DNA of 64,000 nucleotides. Source: Clostridium sp. KNHs205. Its GTDB lineage: Bacteria; Bacillota; Clostridia; Lachnospirales; Lachnospiraceae. Shown here piece by piece: positions 8,920-17,420 of this stretch. Position numbers and translations under genes: made by a program. Under the pieces are notes generated by a model that worked only from the letters and a program-made list of their open reading frames with translations, made no database searches and was not told the origin of the DNA. Location: NCBI RefSeq assembly GCF_000702945.1, contig NZ_JNLE01000003.1, positions 1-64,000 of the forward strand, given 5' to 3'. Position 1 is the first letter of the stretch. Every line of letters begins with the position of its first letter.

Positions 8920-9798
8920 CTATACATTGCTCCAGCGTCCCGAGGCTCCGCAGGGCAGCACCAATTTATTGGAGGTTACAGGTAATCCAATTTCTCCGGC
9001 TTCTATCTTTCCTCCGAATTTACTCTGAAGCTCGATTCCCAGCATATACGCAAGCACCGCAGGCTGAAGTCCTGTTGTATATGAATTTATCAGGAAAAAC
9101 AGCGGATTCTTATTTAGCACCCCTGTACATAACTGAACAAAAGGGTGAATGCTTTCTTCAATCTTCCAGATTTCTCCCTTGGGTCCTCTTCCGTAAGATG
9201 GTGGGTCCATGATCACGGCATCATAAAAATTCCCTCTTCTGATTTCACGCTCTACATACTTACCGCAGTCATCAACAATATAACGTATAGGTGCATCAGA
9301 AAGTCCCGATAAGGCTGCATTCTCCTTCGCCCAGGTAACCATTCCCTTAGACGCATCAACATGAGTTACACTGGCACCTGCTTTGGCAGCTGCAATCGTA
9401 GCTCCTCCCGTATAGGCAAAAAGGTTAAGAACTTTAATCTCCTTCTCCGGATGTTTTGCTTTTTCTTTTCTTATAAGGTCCCCAAACCAGTCCCAATTGG
9501 TGGCCTGTTCCGGAAACAAGCCGGTATGCTTAAAATTAAAGGGCTGCAGATGGAATACCATATCTTTATAATTAATCTTCCACTCCTTGGGCAGATCAAA
9601 GAACTCCCACTCTCCGCCGCCTTTGCTGCTTCGGTGGTAATGGGCATTAGGTTTCCTCCAGCCTGCCGCCTTTTTCTCTGTATTCCACAAAACCTGAGGA
9701 TCCGGGCGTACAAGGACATAATCCCCCCAGCGCTCCAGTTTCTCTCCGTCTGATGTATCTATAACTTCATAATCTTTCCAACTATCTGCTATCCACAT
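8920..9798 (-). CDS. Class I SAM-dependent methyltransferase, RlmI/RlmK-like
   Basis: This 292-residue enzyme probably transfers a methyl group from S-adenosylmethionine to rRNA. The N-terminal third has the strand-rich region before the Rossmann fold (NYKDMVFHLQPFNFKHTG). The SAM site is motif I LNLFAYTGGAT, followed by the acidic THVDASKGM. The catalytic/base-binding motif is DPPSYGRG. The C-terminus VTSNKLVLPCGASGRW is typical of this clostridial subgroup, which is shorter than E. coli RlmI and lacks a PUA domain. The specific target base cannot be read from sequence. It sits 35 bases upstream of the sensor kinase on the same strand, so some read-through is possible, but no functional link is evident. 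Confidence 0.8.
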   Translation of the reverse strand: MWIADSWKDYEVIDTSDGEKLERWGDYVLVRPDPQVLWNTEKKAAGWRKPNAHYHRSSKGGGEWEFFDLPKEWKINYKDMVFHLQPFNFKHTGLFPEQATNWDWFGDLIRKEKAKHPEKEIKVLNLFAYTGGATIAAAKAGASVTHVDASKGMVTWAKENAALSGLSDAPIRYIVDDCGKYVEREIRRGNFYDAVIMDPPSYGRGPKGEIWKIEESIHPFVQLCTGVLNKNPLFFLINSYTTGLQPAVLAYMLGIELQSKFGGKIEAGEIGLPVTSNKLVLPCGASGRWSNV

Positions 9799-9921
9799 AT
9801 ATTCTATCCTTCACATCATGTAGGGTTATTACCCTGTTTATTTAAAAAGCCGCTTCTACGGCACTAAGTAAAAATGTACTATAATTCTCTTCTAAATGCA
9901 AGTATTTGCGAGAAAAACGGC

Positions 9922-9999
9922 ATAAAAATGATTCCAATTCTTCAAGGTTTAATTGATTTTCTGTCAATATCTCAATTAACTTAAGTATTTGGAATCATT
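9922..9999 (-). terminator. Long hairpin terminator downstream of the LacI-type gene
   Basis: AATGATTCCAA (9927-9937) pairs with TTGGAATCATT (9989-9999), with a partly paired inner stem (TTTAATTGA with TCAATTAA). On the minus strand the stem is followed by TTTTTATG. It lies about 45 bases after the stop at 10044. Confidence 0.65.
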
Positions 10000-10043
10000 C
10001 TGTCTTTATTCAATATTATTACTGCCAAAGAAATAGTTCTTCT

Positions 10044-11087
10044 TTAGGAGTTACCTTTTCTGATGGAGGATTCTCTAATCACCATCTCCGTGTTCACCGT
10101 TAATATTTCCTTCGGCAGATCCATGTTATCGATTCTCCAGATCAATTGCTGTACCAGTCTTCTCCCCATCCTCTGATTTCCGATATGAACAGATGTAAGG
10201 GACGGCGATAAGAGCTCAACCTCTTCCTTATCATCAAAACCGGTTACCGCTACTTCCTGAGGCACTTTTACTCCTTTTCTCTTGAGACAAAGCATGACAT
10301 CTTTGGCAATATCATCATTGGCACATACAATAGCCTCCGGCAGTTCTTTTAATTTGCCAAGTTCCACGCTGACTTCTTCCTGTTTGTAATACTTATGTTC
10401 AACGTGGCGGTTGATCACAAACTGCTCCTCGGGTTTGATTCCATAGTCTGAAAGAGCTGCAAGATATCCTTCGTAACGATCCTTAATGGTTCTGCAATAA
10501 GTAATGTCTCCAATAAATGCAATCCGCCTGTTACCCTGGCTTAGCAAATGCTCCGTTATGCTTCTGGTGGAATGATAACCTTCAAACAATACAACATCGC
10601 CCATGGAGGTTATTTCATGAACATCGCTGGGTCCGTCTAAGAATACCACCGGCACATCTCTTTTTAATATCAGTTCCAGAAACCCTTTGTTAAATACATT
10701 CAAGATAATGATACCACTCATCTCTGTATCCATATCAAGCGGAGCTACATAATTTGCCTCATCTTCTTCACTTATAAAATTCAACTGCAGTTTGCAGTTA
10801 TTCTTATTCAACTCATCTGAGATTCCCATTATGATCCGGTTCCAGAAGGTTGATAATTCTCTTCTTGCAAATACCACTACTGTCCTGACCTTTTCAAGTC
10901 TGTCCTTTATCTTAAACTCGTTCAGAACAGTGGGCGAAAGCTTTGAATACCCCATTTCATAAGCTTTCTTAATTACCACATACCTGGTTTCATATGCTAC
11001 CGTGTCACTGTTATTCAGTGCTTTCGCAACAGTGTTACGGGACAGGTTAAGTTCCTTTGCCACATCCTGTATTGTTATCTTTCTCAA
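10044..11087 (-). CDS. LacI family transcriptional regulator
   Basis: This 347-residue regulator has an N-terminal LacI helix-turn-helix (TIQDVAKELNLSRNTVAKAL, residues about 4-23), a hinge, and a periplasmic-binding-protein-like sensor domain with VRTVVVFARRELSTFWNRII, ITEHLLSQGNRRIAFIGD, AIVCANDDIAKDVM and AVTGFDDKEEVELLSPSLT. The family binds a sugar or sugar derivative and controls nearby carbohydrate genes. The SGNH hydrolase gene lies 92 bases upstream in the same direction, so it is the obvious candidate target and possible operon partner. A 14-bp palindrome upstream of that gene could be its operator. An AGGAGG ribosome site precedes the first ATG. Confidence 0.9.
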   Translation of the reverse strand: MRKITIQDVAKELNLSRNTVAKALNNSDTVAYETRYVVIKKAYEMGYSKLSPTVLNEFKIKDRLEKVRTVVVFARRELSTFWNRIIMGISDELNKNNCKLQLNFISEEDEANYVAPLDMDTEMSGIIILNVFNKGFLELILKRDVPVVFLDGPSDVHEITSMGDVVLFEGYHSTRSITEHLLSQGNRRIAFIGDITYCRTIKDRYEGYLAALSDYGIKPEEQFVINRHVEHKYYKQEEVSVELGKLKELPEAIVCANDDIAKDVMLCLKRKGVKVPQEVAVTGFDDKEEVELLSPSLTSVHIGNQRMGRRLVQQLIWRIDNMDLPKEILTVNTEMVIRESSIRKGNS

Positions 11088-11179
11088 CTTGTTACCTCCT
11101 GGTAAACATACTTATTCATTCGTTTAATACCAACTCCCATTACATGCCCCATCCGCTTTCAGATGCTGTATTGACGGAA

Positions 11180-12304
11180 TTACCTGTCAGATACAATTAC
11201 AGATACCAGGTAAAAATCCAGCCCGCTTGTCTCATCAGCCTCTGTAACCGTAATATCCACTGTATGTTTCTTCTTTTCTCCGCCTGTCAGCAGATTTTGA
11301 AGATACAGGCAATCACCCCAGTCCTCTTCAAAATTAGCATCTAATATAACCGGATTTTCTTTATTGCCATCAACGATAGCCACCGCAACAGGGGCTGTGC
11401 GTTTTATGGTTTTTCTATACTGAGCGGCAATATTTCTGCCTTCTACCTCAAAATGAATGGTGTCATTTACTTTTTCAGCAGTAAAACCGTTGCGGAAAAA
11501 TTCTGTAATATTCTCCTGCACTGTAGTATCTTTTACAAATCCATTGGATACCGGCTCTGCGTTTTTGTTATTGATACGAAGGGAGTCCATATAACGGTTG
11601 GCAGTCAGAGGTTTCTCCGGTAAGAAAAATTCCTTCTCTGTACCCTCTTCCATAACCTTCTTATAGATTTCCTCCAGCATATTAATTACAACATCTGCTA
11701 CCAGCCTGTGGCCTTTATCATTGGGATGGAGATCATCCGGTGTAATATCGGCAGCTGACAGTCTGCCTTCTTCTACTTCCTTATACACACTGTTCTTTAT
11801 ACTCACCATGGGAAGCTTATAATAAGCACCAACCTCATTATGAACCTCCTGGGCATTGGTGCCATCATTATAACATACATTATTAAGAATCAGCAGTCCG
11901 GGTTCGTTCTCATAGGTTAATATTCTTCTGACCAGTCCCTCATAGGTTTCCTGGAAAAAAAGATTGTTCGTATCATTTACACTGAATTCCGTGATGACAA
12001 AATCAGGTTTATGACACAGCAGATCTTCCTCCACCCTTGCAACACCAAATTGTGAAGTGGTTCCTCCGATTCCTCCATTTACATACTGAATATTGCTGTT
12101 CCTGAATTTATTTACCCACCACTCATATACCAGATAGGCATAACAGGTCTTTGGAGTACTGGAAAGAGACCCCTGTGTGATAGAGCCTCCTATCATTCCT
12201 ATTGTTATATTCTCTCCTGCCTGTGCTTTCCTCATTACTTTACCGATACGGTATAAATTACCGAAATCAACGATTCCTCTATCTGCAATTACTTTTAACT
12301 CCAT
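11180..12304 (-). CDS. SGNH/GDSL-family esterase, two-domain (carbohydrate esterase type)
   Basis: This 374-residue predicted cytoplasmic hydrolase shows block I GGSITQGS with the nucleophile Ser, a GGIGGTT block, the N of VNDTNNL, and the DxxH block DDLHPNDKGH, so the Ser-Asp-His set is complete. Residues about 240-374 form a separate beta-rich domain. I place the start at 12304 (MELKVIADRG) because AAAGGGG lies 7 bases upstream; a longer frame to 12346 lacks a ribosome site. There is no signal peptide, suggesting action on imported acylated oligosaccharides. It is transcribed toward the LacI gene. The acyl group removed (acetyl or other) cannot be told from sequence. Confidence 0.8.
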   Translation of the reverse strand: MELKVIADRGIVDFGNLYRIGKVMRKAQAGENITIGMIGGSITQGSLSSTPKTCYAYLVYEWWVNKFRNSNIQYVNGGIGGTTSQFGVARVEEDLLCHKPDFVITEFSVNDTNNLFFQETYEGLVRRILTYENEPGLLILNNVCYNDGTNAQEVHNEVGAYYKLPMVSIKNSVYKEVEEGRLSAADITPDDLHPNDKGHRLVADVVINMLEEIYKKVMEEGTEKEFFLPEKPLTANRYMDSLRINNKNAEPVSNGFVKDTTVQENITEFFRNGFTAEKVNDTIHFEVEGRNIAAQYRKTIKRTAPVAVAIVDGNKENPVILDANFEEDWGDCLYLQNLLTGGEKKKHTVDITVTEADETSGLDFYLVSVIVSDR

Positions 12305-12323
12305 AATAACCCCTTTCTTGAAT

Positions 12324-12337
12324 ATCAAAGCTTTGAT
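12324..12337. promoter_or_regulatory. 14-bp perfect palindrome upstream of the SGNH hydrolase gene (operator candidate)
   Basis: ATCAAAGCTTTGAT is a perfect palindrome 20 bases upstream of the start at 12304. A second LacI-like half-palindrome, TGAAAACGCTTTT, lies at 12360-12372. Either could bind the LacI-family protein encoded downstream. The assignment is inferred from position only. The rest of 12347-12705, between the divergent hydrolase and pspA genes, shows no convincing gene. Confidence 0.4.
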
Positions 12338-12705
12338 TTGATACACCTGAATTAGCAGCTGAAAACGCTTTTTTGTCTTTCATTCTAACCTCTTCCTGAT
12401 ATCTAATCCTGGTTGGATATTCCTGATCTATTGCTGAAAACTCTCTATTATTAAAATAATATGCATTTTTCACACTATAACCTGATTCAATTCATAAAGA
12501 GCTCCTTGCTTCCTATTCTTGCACTGCTTTTCAAACCCAAGCACAAATGCACTATAAAGCAATCATATGTTTTCCATTAGTTTTACATTAATCTTACATA
12601 AATAATGTACAACACCAAAGGATACCTGTCAACGTCCTTTTCATCCAAACATTGGTTTTTTTAATGTTTCTAATGTTTCCATTAGGTTTTTAACCATATT
12701 TTAAC

Positions 12706-12734
12706 TTGACTAAAAGGGCAGAAAACGCTAAACT
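12706..12734 (+). promoter_or_regulatory. SigA-type promoter of pspA
   Basis: TTGACT (12706-12711), a 17-base spacer, and TAAACT (12729-12734) lie about 45 bases upstream of the pspA start at 12781. The spacing is ideal for the vegetative sigma factor. No sigma-W-like AAC/CGTA motif is visible, unlike the B. subtilis ydjF promoter. Confidence 0.6.
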
Positions 12735-12780
12735 GATGATGCAAACAATAAATGGAAACCAACTGAACGGAGGGTTTATA

Positions 12781-13455
12781 ATGGGTATTTTAACAAGATT
12801 CAGAGATATTATGTCCAGTAATATAAATGCACTTCTGGACAAAGCAGAAGATCCTGAGAAGATGATAGACCAGTGTTTAAGAAATTTAAACAGCGATTTA
12901 AATAAGGTAAAGGCTGAAACAGCAGCTATAATGGCAGAGGAACAAAGAGCAAAAAGAACTTTGGATGAATGCAAGGAAGAAATCGCAAAAATGCAGTCCT
13001 ATGCCGTAAAGGCTCTGGAAGCAGACAATGAAGATGATGCAAGGAAGTTTTTAGAGCAGAAGGCTTCTCTTACCTCTAAATTAAATGGTTTACAGGAATC
13101 CTTTAATCTGGCAAATACCAATGCAGTTCATATGAGAGAAATGCATGATAAGCTGGTTTCTGATATCAATGAGCTGGAATCCAGAAAAGAAATGATCAAA
13201 GGAAAACTTGCCGTTGCAAAGACTCAGGAGCGTATAAATAAGATGACCTCCTCTGTATCTTCCGCTAACGATTCAATCGCAAGCTTTTCCAAATATGAAG
13301 AGATGGCCGACAAAGCATTAGATAAGGCAAATGCCATGGCTGAACTTAACCGCAGCGGCCCGGATGCCTCTATAAAGGATCTTACTAAGAAGTATAGTGA
13401 AGATGCAGCTGTTGAAGATGAATTAGCAGCACTAAAAGCAAGTCTTAACAAATAA
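12781..13455 (+). CDS. pspA: Phage shock protein A (PspA/IM30 family)
   Basis: This 224-residue peripheral membrane protein of the ESCRT-III/Vipp1/PspA superfamily oligomerises on stressed membranes. The N-terminus GILTRFRDIMSSNINALLDK is the amphipathic helix plus helix 1 signature. PEKMIDQCLRNL and long heptad-rich coiled coils (about 25-185) follow. The start at 12781 is chosen because ACGGAGGG precedes it; the frame continues upstream to 12706 without a ribosome site and through the promoter. It heads a cluster with three plus-strand genes that match the B. subtilis ydjFGHI set in order, although a 400-base gap follows here. A terminator hairpin after the gene suggests it can also be expressed alone. 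Confidence 0.9.
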   Translation: MGILTRFRDIMSSNINALLDKAEDPEKMIDQCLRNLNSDLNKVKAETAAIMAEEQRAKRTLDECKEEIAKMQSYAVKALEADNEDDARKFLEQKASLTSKLNGLQESFNLANTNAVHMREMHDKLVSDINELESRKEMIKGKLAVAKTQERINKMTSSVSSANDSIASFSKYEEMADKALDKANAMAELNRSGPDASIKDLTKKYSEDAAVEDELAALKASLNK

Positions 13456-13481
13456 AAAGAAATTACAACCGATAGTATATG

Positions 13482-13516
13482 AAAATGGAAGCTTATTACA
13501 TCTCAGATTCCATTTT
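13482..13516 (+). terminator. Hairpin after pspA
   Basis: AAAATGGAA (13482-13490) pairs with TTCCATTTT about 17 bases later. It lies about 30 bases downstream of the pspA stop. The U-tract is short, so it may be a weak or partial terminator. Confidence 0.5.
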
Positions 13517-13620
13517 GCATCTGCTTGCAGATGTGGCACTGACGCAAATCAGATAAACACATGCATACCGCAGGAATAAACCCTTGCAGTACTGCCTAAT
13601 AAGAAGTTTGAAATGTTCTT
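13517..13620. repeat. Dispersed palindromic repeat, copy 1
   Basis: The copy begins with the palindrome GCATCTGCTTGCAGATGT, then AATCAG, ACCGCA and the block GTACTGCCTAATAAGAAG ... TGAAATGTTCTT. The same ordered blocks occur at 24763-24890 with different spacers. The rest of 13621-13852 holds a GC-rich hairpin, AGCGGCTTTAAGCCGCT, near 13663 and no gene. Confidence 0.55.
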
Positions 13621-13852
13621 TATTTCACACTTACCGCATAATTGCGAAAAACAAATGAGAATAGCGGCTTTAAGCCGCTGTTTTCGCGTAAGGGAACTAA
13701 TTATAGGATTTAGCCTGCTGCCTACCTTCTATGTATAACCTATTTCAGAAATTATTTCCATGGTATCTTCCCATGAAATTAGGACAGAAGGATTGGCAGC
13801 AAAGATTATTTGTAATATAATTAGTTAGGATGATTCAATTGGGAGGTATCAT

Positions 13853-14926
13853 ATGGTTGTGCAATATAAGTGCCCGAGCTGCGGTGCTGATATGGCCTTT
13901 GACAGCACTACAGGAAAGCTGCATTGCGACAGCTGCGGCACCAACATGAACATTGAGGAAATGTCTGGCAGTAAGAACGCCAAGGATTATAAACATACAC
14001 ATCAGGAGTCTGCTTCTAACAAAGAGGCTTTTGACCACGGAGCAGAGGTACATGAATATCATTGCAATAATTGCGGAGCTGTACTGATAACCGATCAGGA
14101 TACCACAGCCACCACCTGCAGTTTCTGCGGTGCAGGAGTAGTTCTCTCAGACCGCCTCTCAGGAAGTTTCGCTCCCTCTCTGGTTATTCCTTTTACCATA
14201 AACAAAGAAGAGGCTCAGGCAGCTTTTAAAAAATGGTGCAAAAAGGGGTTATTAACTCCAAGCGGCTTTATGACAGCTGACAGAATCAAGAGTATTACCG
14301 GTATCTATGTCCCTTTCTGGCTTTATGATCTGAATGGGGTCGGTACTGCTGATGCTACCTGTACCAAAGTCAGAACTTATACCAGAGGAGATTATATCTA
14401 TACGGAAACAGATTATTATCATGTATACCGTAAAGTGAACCTTAATTATCTCAAGGTTCCAACCGATGCCTCTGAGAAAATGAATGATAAGATGATGGAT
14501 AAACTGGAACCTTATCATTATAAAGATTTAAAGACCTTTAACATGCCATATCTGGCAGGGTACCTGGCAGAGAAATATAATTATGATGCCGGTGAGATGT
14601 TCCCCCGGGTGGAATCCAGGGTTCAGGATTATGTGGACAGTTACCTAAGGCAGACCATAAGCGGTTATTCTTCCACCACGTATAATAACAAGGATATCCG
14701 TGTACACACCCAAAATGCCGAGTACGCCCTATTCCCCGTCTGGATGGTATGTTATGATTATAAAAAGTCAGAGCATACTTTTGCAATGAATGGACAGACA
14801 GGTAAGATTGTAGGCAAGCCCCCTTTAAGCGCTGCCAAAATTGCAGGCTGGTTCGCCGGTATCAGTGCGGCTTCCTTTGCTATTATTAAGATAATAGCAC
14901 TACTGTCAGGAGGTCCCCTGCTATGA
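13853..14926 (+). CDS. ydjG: Zinc-ribbon membrane protein, YdjG-like
   Basis: This 357-residue protein starts with two zinc ribbons: CPSCG ... CDSCG (residues 5-25) and CNNCG ... CSFCG (about 67-90). A central domain (VIPFTINKEEAQAAF, ITGIYVPFWLYDL, ALFPVWMVCYDYK) and one C-terminal TM segment (about 330-350) follow. Order and architecture match B. subtilis YdjG, which with YdjH forms a membrane complex that recruits the SPFH protein YdjI and PspA. A GGGAGG site lies upstream of the ATG. The stop overlaps the start of the next gene by four bases (ATGA), indicating translational coupling. Confidence 0.8.
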   Translation: MVVQYKCPSCGADMAFDSTTGKLHCDSCGTNMNIEEMSGSKNAKDYKHTHQESASNKEAFDHGAEVHEYHCNNCGAVLITDQDTTATTCSFCGAGVVLSDRLSGSFAPSLVIPFTINKEEAQAAFKKWCKKGLLTPSGFMTADRIKSITGIYVPFWLYDLNGVGTADATCTKVRTYTRGDYIYTETDYYHVYRKVNLNYLKVPTDASEKMNDKMMDKLEPYHYKDLKTFNMPYLAGYLAEKYNYDAGEMFPRVESRVQDYVDSYLRQTISGYSSTTYNNKDIRVHTQNAEYALFPVWMVCYDYKKSEHTFAMNGQTGKIVGKPPLSAAKIAGWFAGISAASFAIIKIIALLSGGPLL

Positions 14927-16017
14927 TAGAAAACCATATTTTTAGATCACCTTATGTAAAAGGACTGCTGCTTATCTTTATAGCTGTACTGTCTGTGGCC
15001 TTGATAAGCCCTATGACCGTTATGGCTTCTAAAGCAGATAAGACCACAGAAGAATCGGCAGCCCCGGAGGAAGAAGTCGCTGCAGATGCTGAGGCAGCAT
15101 CGGATGCACAAACTGAGACCGGAACAGAAAGCCAGAAGCAATATTTGTTTGATAATTATGGTCTCTTTACGGAGGAAGAAGCAGCTTCCTTAAAAGCTGC
15201 CTGTATAGAATACAGCGAAGAAGCCAAAGCAGACATAATAATGATAACCACAGCCACACTTGACGGAAAAACTGCCCAAAAATACATGGAGGATTTCTAT
15301 GATGAGATGGGGTTTGGTTATGATAAAGAATATGGCGATACAGTAATGCTCCTTGTCAATATGGAGGAAAATAATCGCTGGGTAGAAATACAGGGTTACG
15401 GTCAGGCCGAATACTATGTTAACAACGACCGCATAGAATACATGCTCGACGATATCTCTGAAATATTAAAAAATGGTGAATATAAAGATGCCTTTATAGA
15501 ATTTGCCAAGCAATCAGCATATTACATGAATGAAAGCAAAGGCGTTAAAGAGACTCCGGCTTCGGGTAATACTGGTTCCAACGGCAGCACCGGTTCCAAC
15601 GGCAGCACTGGTTCCAACGGCAGCACTGGTTCCAACGGCAGCATCGATTCCAATGGCGGCACCGGTTCCGGAAATTACGGCGAATCCAGTTATAACGGAC
15701 CAAGTAATTATTACGGAGAAAAAGAGGAGAATCCACTCTATAACACAGTTGTACAATTAGTTATTGCTCTTGTTATCGGCGGAATTTCCGTTGGGGTCAT
15801 GGCGGCAAATTCTGGCGGCAGAATGACAGCTCAGGGCAGAACCTATCTGGATGAAGGCCGCTCCGGTCTGACAGATCACCGTGACGAATATCTTCGTACA
15901 ACAACTACGAGAGTGAAAAAACCAACAAACAATGACAATAGCGGCGGCCGGAGCAGCGGTGGCGGTGGTGTATCCAGCGGCGGACATTCACACAGCGGCG
16001 GAGGCAGAAGCTTCTAA
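14923..16017 (+). CDS. ydjH: TPM-domain membrane protein, YdjH-like
   Basis: This 364-residue protein has an N-terminal signal/TM segment (about 14-34), an acidic linker, and a TPM domain (about 65-200: YLFDNYGLFTEEEAASL, DTVMLLVNMEENNRWVEI, NNDRIEYMLDDI). Next comes a low-complexity stretch of NGSTGS repeats (about 211-245), a second TM helix (about 275-295), and a Gly/Ser/His-rich tail ending GGHSHSGGGRSF. TPM domains occur in the photosystem-repair protein TLP18.3 and in psp-linked proteins; B. subtilis YdjH is the matching neighbour. The DNA repeat coding for NGSTGS (about 15570-15650) could vary in length between strains. Confidence 0.8.
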   Translation: MIENHIFRSPYVKGLLLIFIAVLSVALISPMTVMASKADKTTEESAAPEEEVAADAEAASDAQTETGTESQKQYLFDNYGLFTEEEAASLKAACIEYSEEAKADIIMITTATLDGKTAQKYMEDFYDEMGFGYDKEYGDTVMLLVNMEENNRWVEIQGYGQAEYYVNNDRIEYMLDDISEILKNGEYKDAFIEFAKQSAYYMNESKGVKETPASGNTGSNGSTGSNGSTGSNGSTGSNGSIDSNGGTGSGNYGESSYNGPSNYYGEKEENPLYNTVVQLVIALVIGGISVGVMAANSGGRMTAQGRTYLDEGRSGLTDHRDEYLRTTTTRVKKPTNNDNSGGRSSGGGGVSSGGHSHSGGGRSF

Positions 16018-16057
16018 TAACATAATAATACTTCATAACAAGAAAGGATGACAACTA

Positions 16058-17017
16058 ATGGGTTTCTTTAAAGATCAATTATCCAATGTAGTGGAATGGG
16101 AAGAATTCAGAGAGGATATGATATTTTGGAAATGGAGCAACCGGGAAATCAAAAAAGGCAGTAAACTAATAATCCGCCCGGGTCAAGATGCCATATTCCT
16201 CTTTAACGGCAAGGTGGAAGGTATCTTTAAGGATGAAGGTGATTATGACATTGAGTCTCAGATTATTCCTTTTCTGTCAACCTTAAGCGGATTTAAATTC
16301 GGTTTTAACAGCGGCATGAGGGCTGAAGTCCTCTTTGTAAATACCAAAGAGTTCACTGTTAAATGGGGAACGAAAAATGCCATAAACATACCAGCACCTT
16401 CCCTGCCCGGCGGTATGCCCGTACGTGCCAACGGTACCTTCCAGTTCCGCGTAAACGATTATGTCAAGCTCATTGATAAGATTGCAGGCATAAGGGAAAG
16501 TTATCTGGTAGAGGATGTAAAGCTTCGTATAACCGCCCTCTTAGACCAGCTTCTGATGAAATGGATTGCAAAAGAAGGTAAGGACATGTTCAATCTGCAA
16601 AGCAATTCCTATGATATTGCAGCCGGTATTAAGACCGATCTGGATATGCAGCTCTTTGACACCGGCCTTACCGCATCGGGCTTTCAGATAATGAGCTTTA
16701 CCTATCCGGAAGAAATACAGGCAATGATTAATAAGAATGCCTCTTATAATATGATTGGTGACATTAACCGCTATCAGCAGGTTAAAGTCACAGACGGCAT
16801 GTTCTCCGGAGACAACAAAGGCGGCGGTATGGCTTCTGATATGGCCGGTATGATGATGGGTCTCAATATAGCAAATCAGGTATTTGAACAAATGAACAAC
16901 AACCAGACTTTTAAGACCTCAAGCTCCAGTAACGGCACAAAACCTAACTTCTGTCCTAACTGCGGTGCGAAAACCACCGGTGCCAACTTCTGCGGAAACT
17001 GCGGACAGAAACTGTAA
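16058..17017 (+). CDS. ydjI: SPFH/YdjI-like protein with C-terminal double zinc ribbon
   Basis: This 319-residue protein belongs to the SPFH (band 7) group once annotated as virion core protein (LigB-like). Residues 1-210 carry the family pattern (NVVEWEEFREDMIFWKW, KLIIRPGQDAIFLFNGKVEG, FRVNDYVKLIDKIAG). The C-terminus is CPNCG ... CGNCG, a zinc ribbon. In B. subtilis YdjI localises with PspA through YdjGH, and the same gene order here supports the same job in membrane stress. An AAAGGATG ribosome site precedes the ATG, 40 bases after ydjH, and a strong terminator follows, so ydjG-ydjH-ydjI form one operon. Confidence 0.85.
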   Translation: MGFFKDQLSNVVEWEEFREDMIFWKWSNREIKKGSKLIIRPGQDAIFLFNGKVEGIFKDEGDYDIESQIIPFLSTLSGFKFGFNSGMRAEVLFVNTKEFTVKWGTKNAINIPAPSLPGGMPVRANGTFQFRVNDYVKLIDKIAGIRESYLVEDVKLRITALLDQLLMKWIAKEGKDMFNLQSNSYDIAAGIKTDLDMQLFDTGLTASGFQIMSFTYPEEIQAMINKNASYNMIGDINRYQQVKVTDGMFSGDNKGGGMASDMAGMMMGLNIANQVFEQMNNNQTFKTSSSSNGTKPNFCPNCGAKTTGANFCGNCGQKL

Positions 17018-17208
17018 AAATCTCTGTAAAAATATAATTTGCTGCTATTCGTTAACTAAGTAATTATCATTTCCAGAAGAATTCATACAAACGGATTATA
17101 GGATTTTACTTATAGTATATTTGAATAATTCAGTATTTTTTCAGTTCTTTAAAATATTTCAGTACTTTCCAGTTCTTAAGAATAAACTACAAAATTTCTT
17201 ATATAACA

Positions 17209-17262
17209 ATAAAGCAATCCCCCTTTCCTTATGATTGGAAAAGGGAGATTGCTTTATTGTTT
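17209..17262 (+). terminator. Strong intrinsic terminator of the ydjGHI operon
   Basis: AATAAAGCAATC ... CCTTTCC pairs with GGAAAAGG ... GATTGCTTTATT around a TTATGATT loop. It is nearly symmetrical and could act on both strands. It lies about 190 bases after the ydjI stop. Confidence 0.8.
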
Positions 17263-17273
17263 ACTAATTATTA

Positions 17274-17363
17274 TTTGCTTACAGTTTATTCTTTGCTTAT
17301 AGTTTATTCTTTGTTTACAGTTTATTCTTTGTTTATAGTTTATTCTTTGCTTATAGTTTATTC
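17274..17363. repeat. 18-bp tandem repeat, five units
   Basis: Five units of TTTGCTTAYAGTTTATTC (with C/T variation at two positions) run head to tail directly after the terminator. There are no spacers, so this is not a CRISPR. A different short tandem array lies at the matching place beside the second long-hairpin element (60702-60779). Confidence 0.85.
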
Positions 17364-17420
17364 TTAGTTATAGACATCAATGCCATGATTCAAGTACCAA
17401 AAACCCTTGTTTCCATATAG

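Noticed and set aside
12360-12372. CcpA cre site in front of the SGNH hydrolase gene
   Set aside because: TGAAAACGCTTTT fits only the left half of the cre consensus; kept only as a weak LacI-type site in the neighbouring entry.
12279-12473. 64-residue minus-strand ORF overlapping the start of the SGNH hydrolase gene
   Set aside because: It lacks a ribosome site, covers the likely promoter/operator region and has no protein-like conservation pattern. It is most likely the leader of the hydrolase gene.
17274-17363. Possible CRISPR array
   Set aside because: Units are contiguous 18-bp repeats with no spacers and no cas genes nearby. The array at 60702-60779 was rejected for the same reason.
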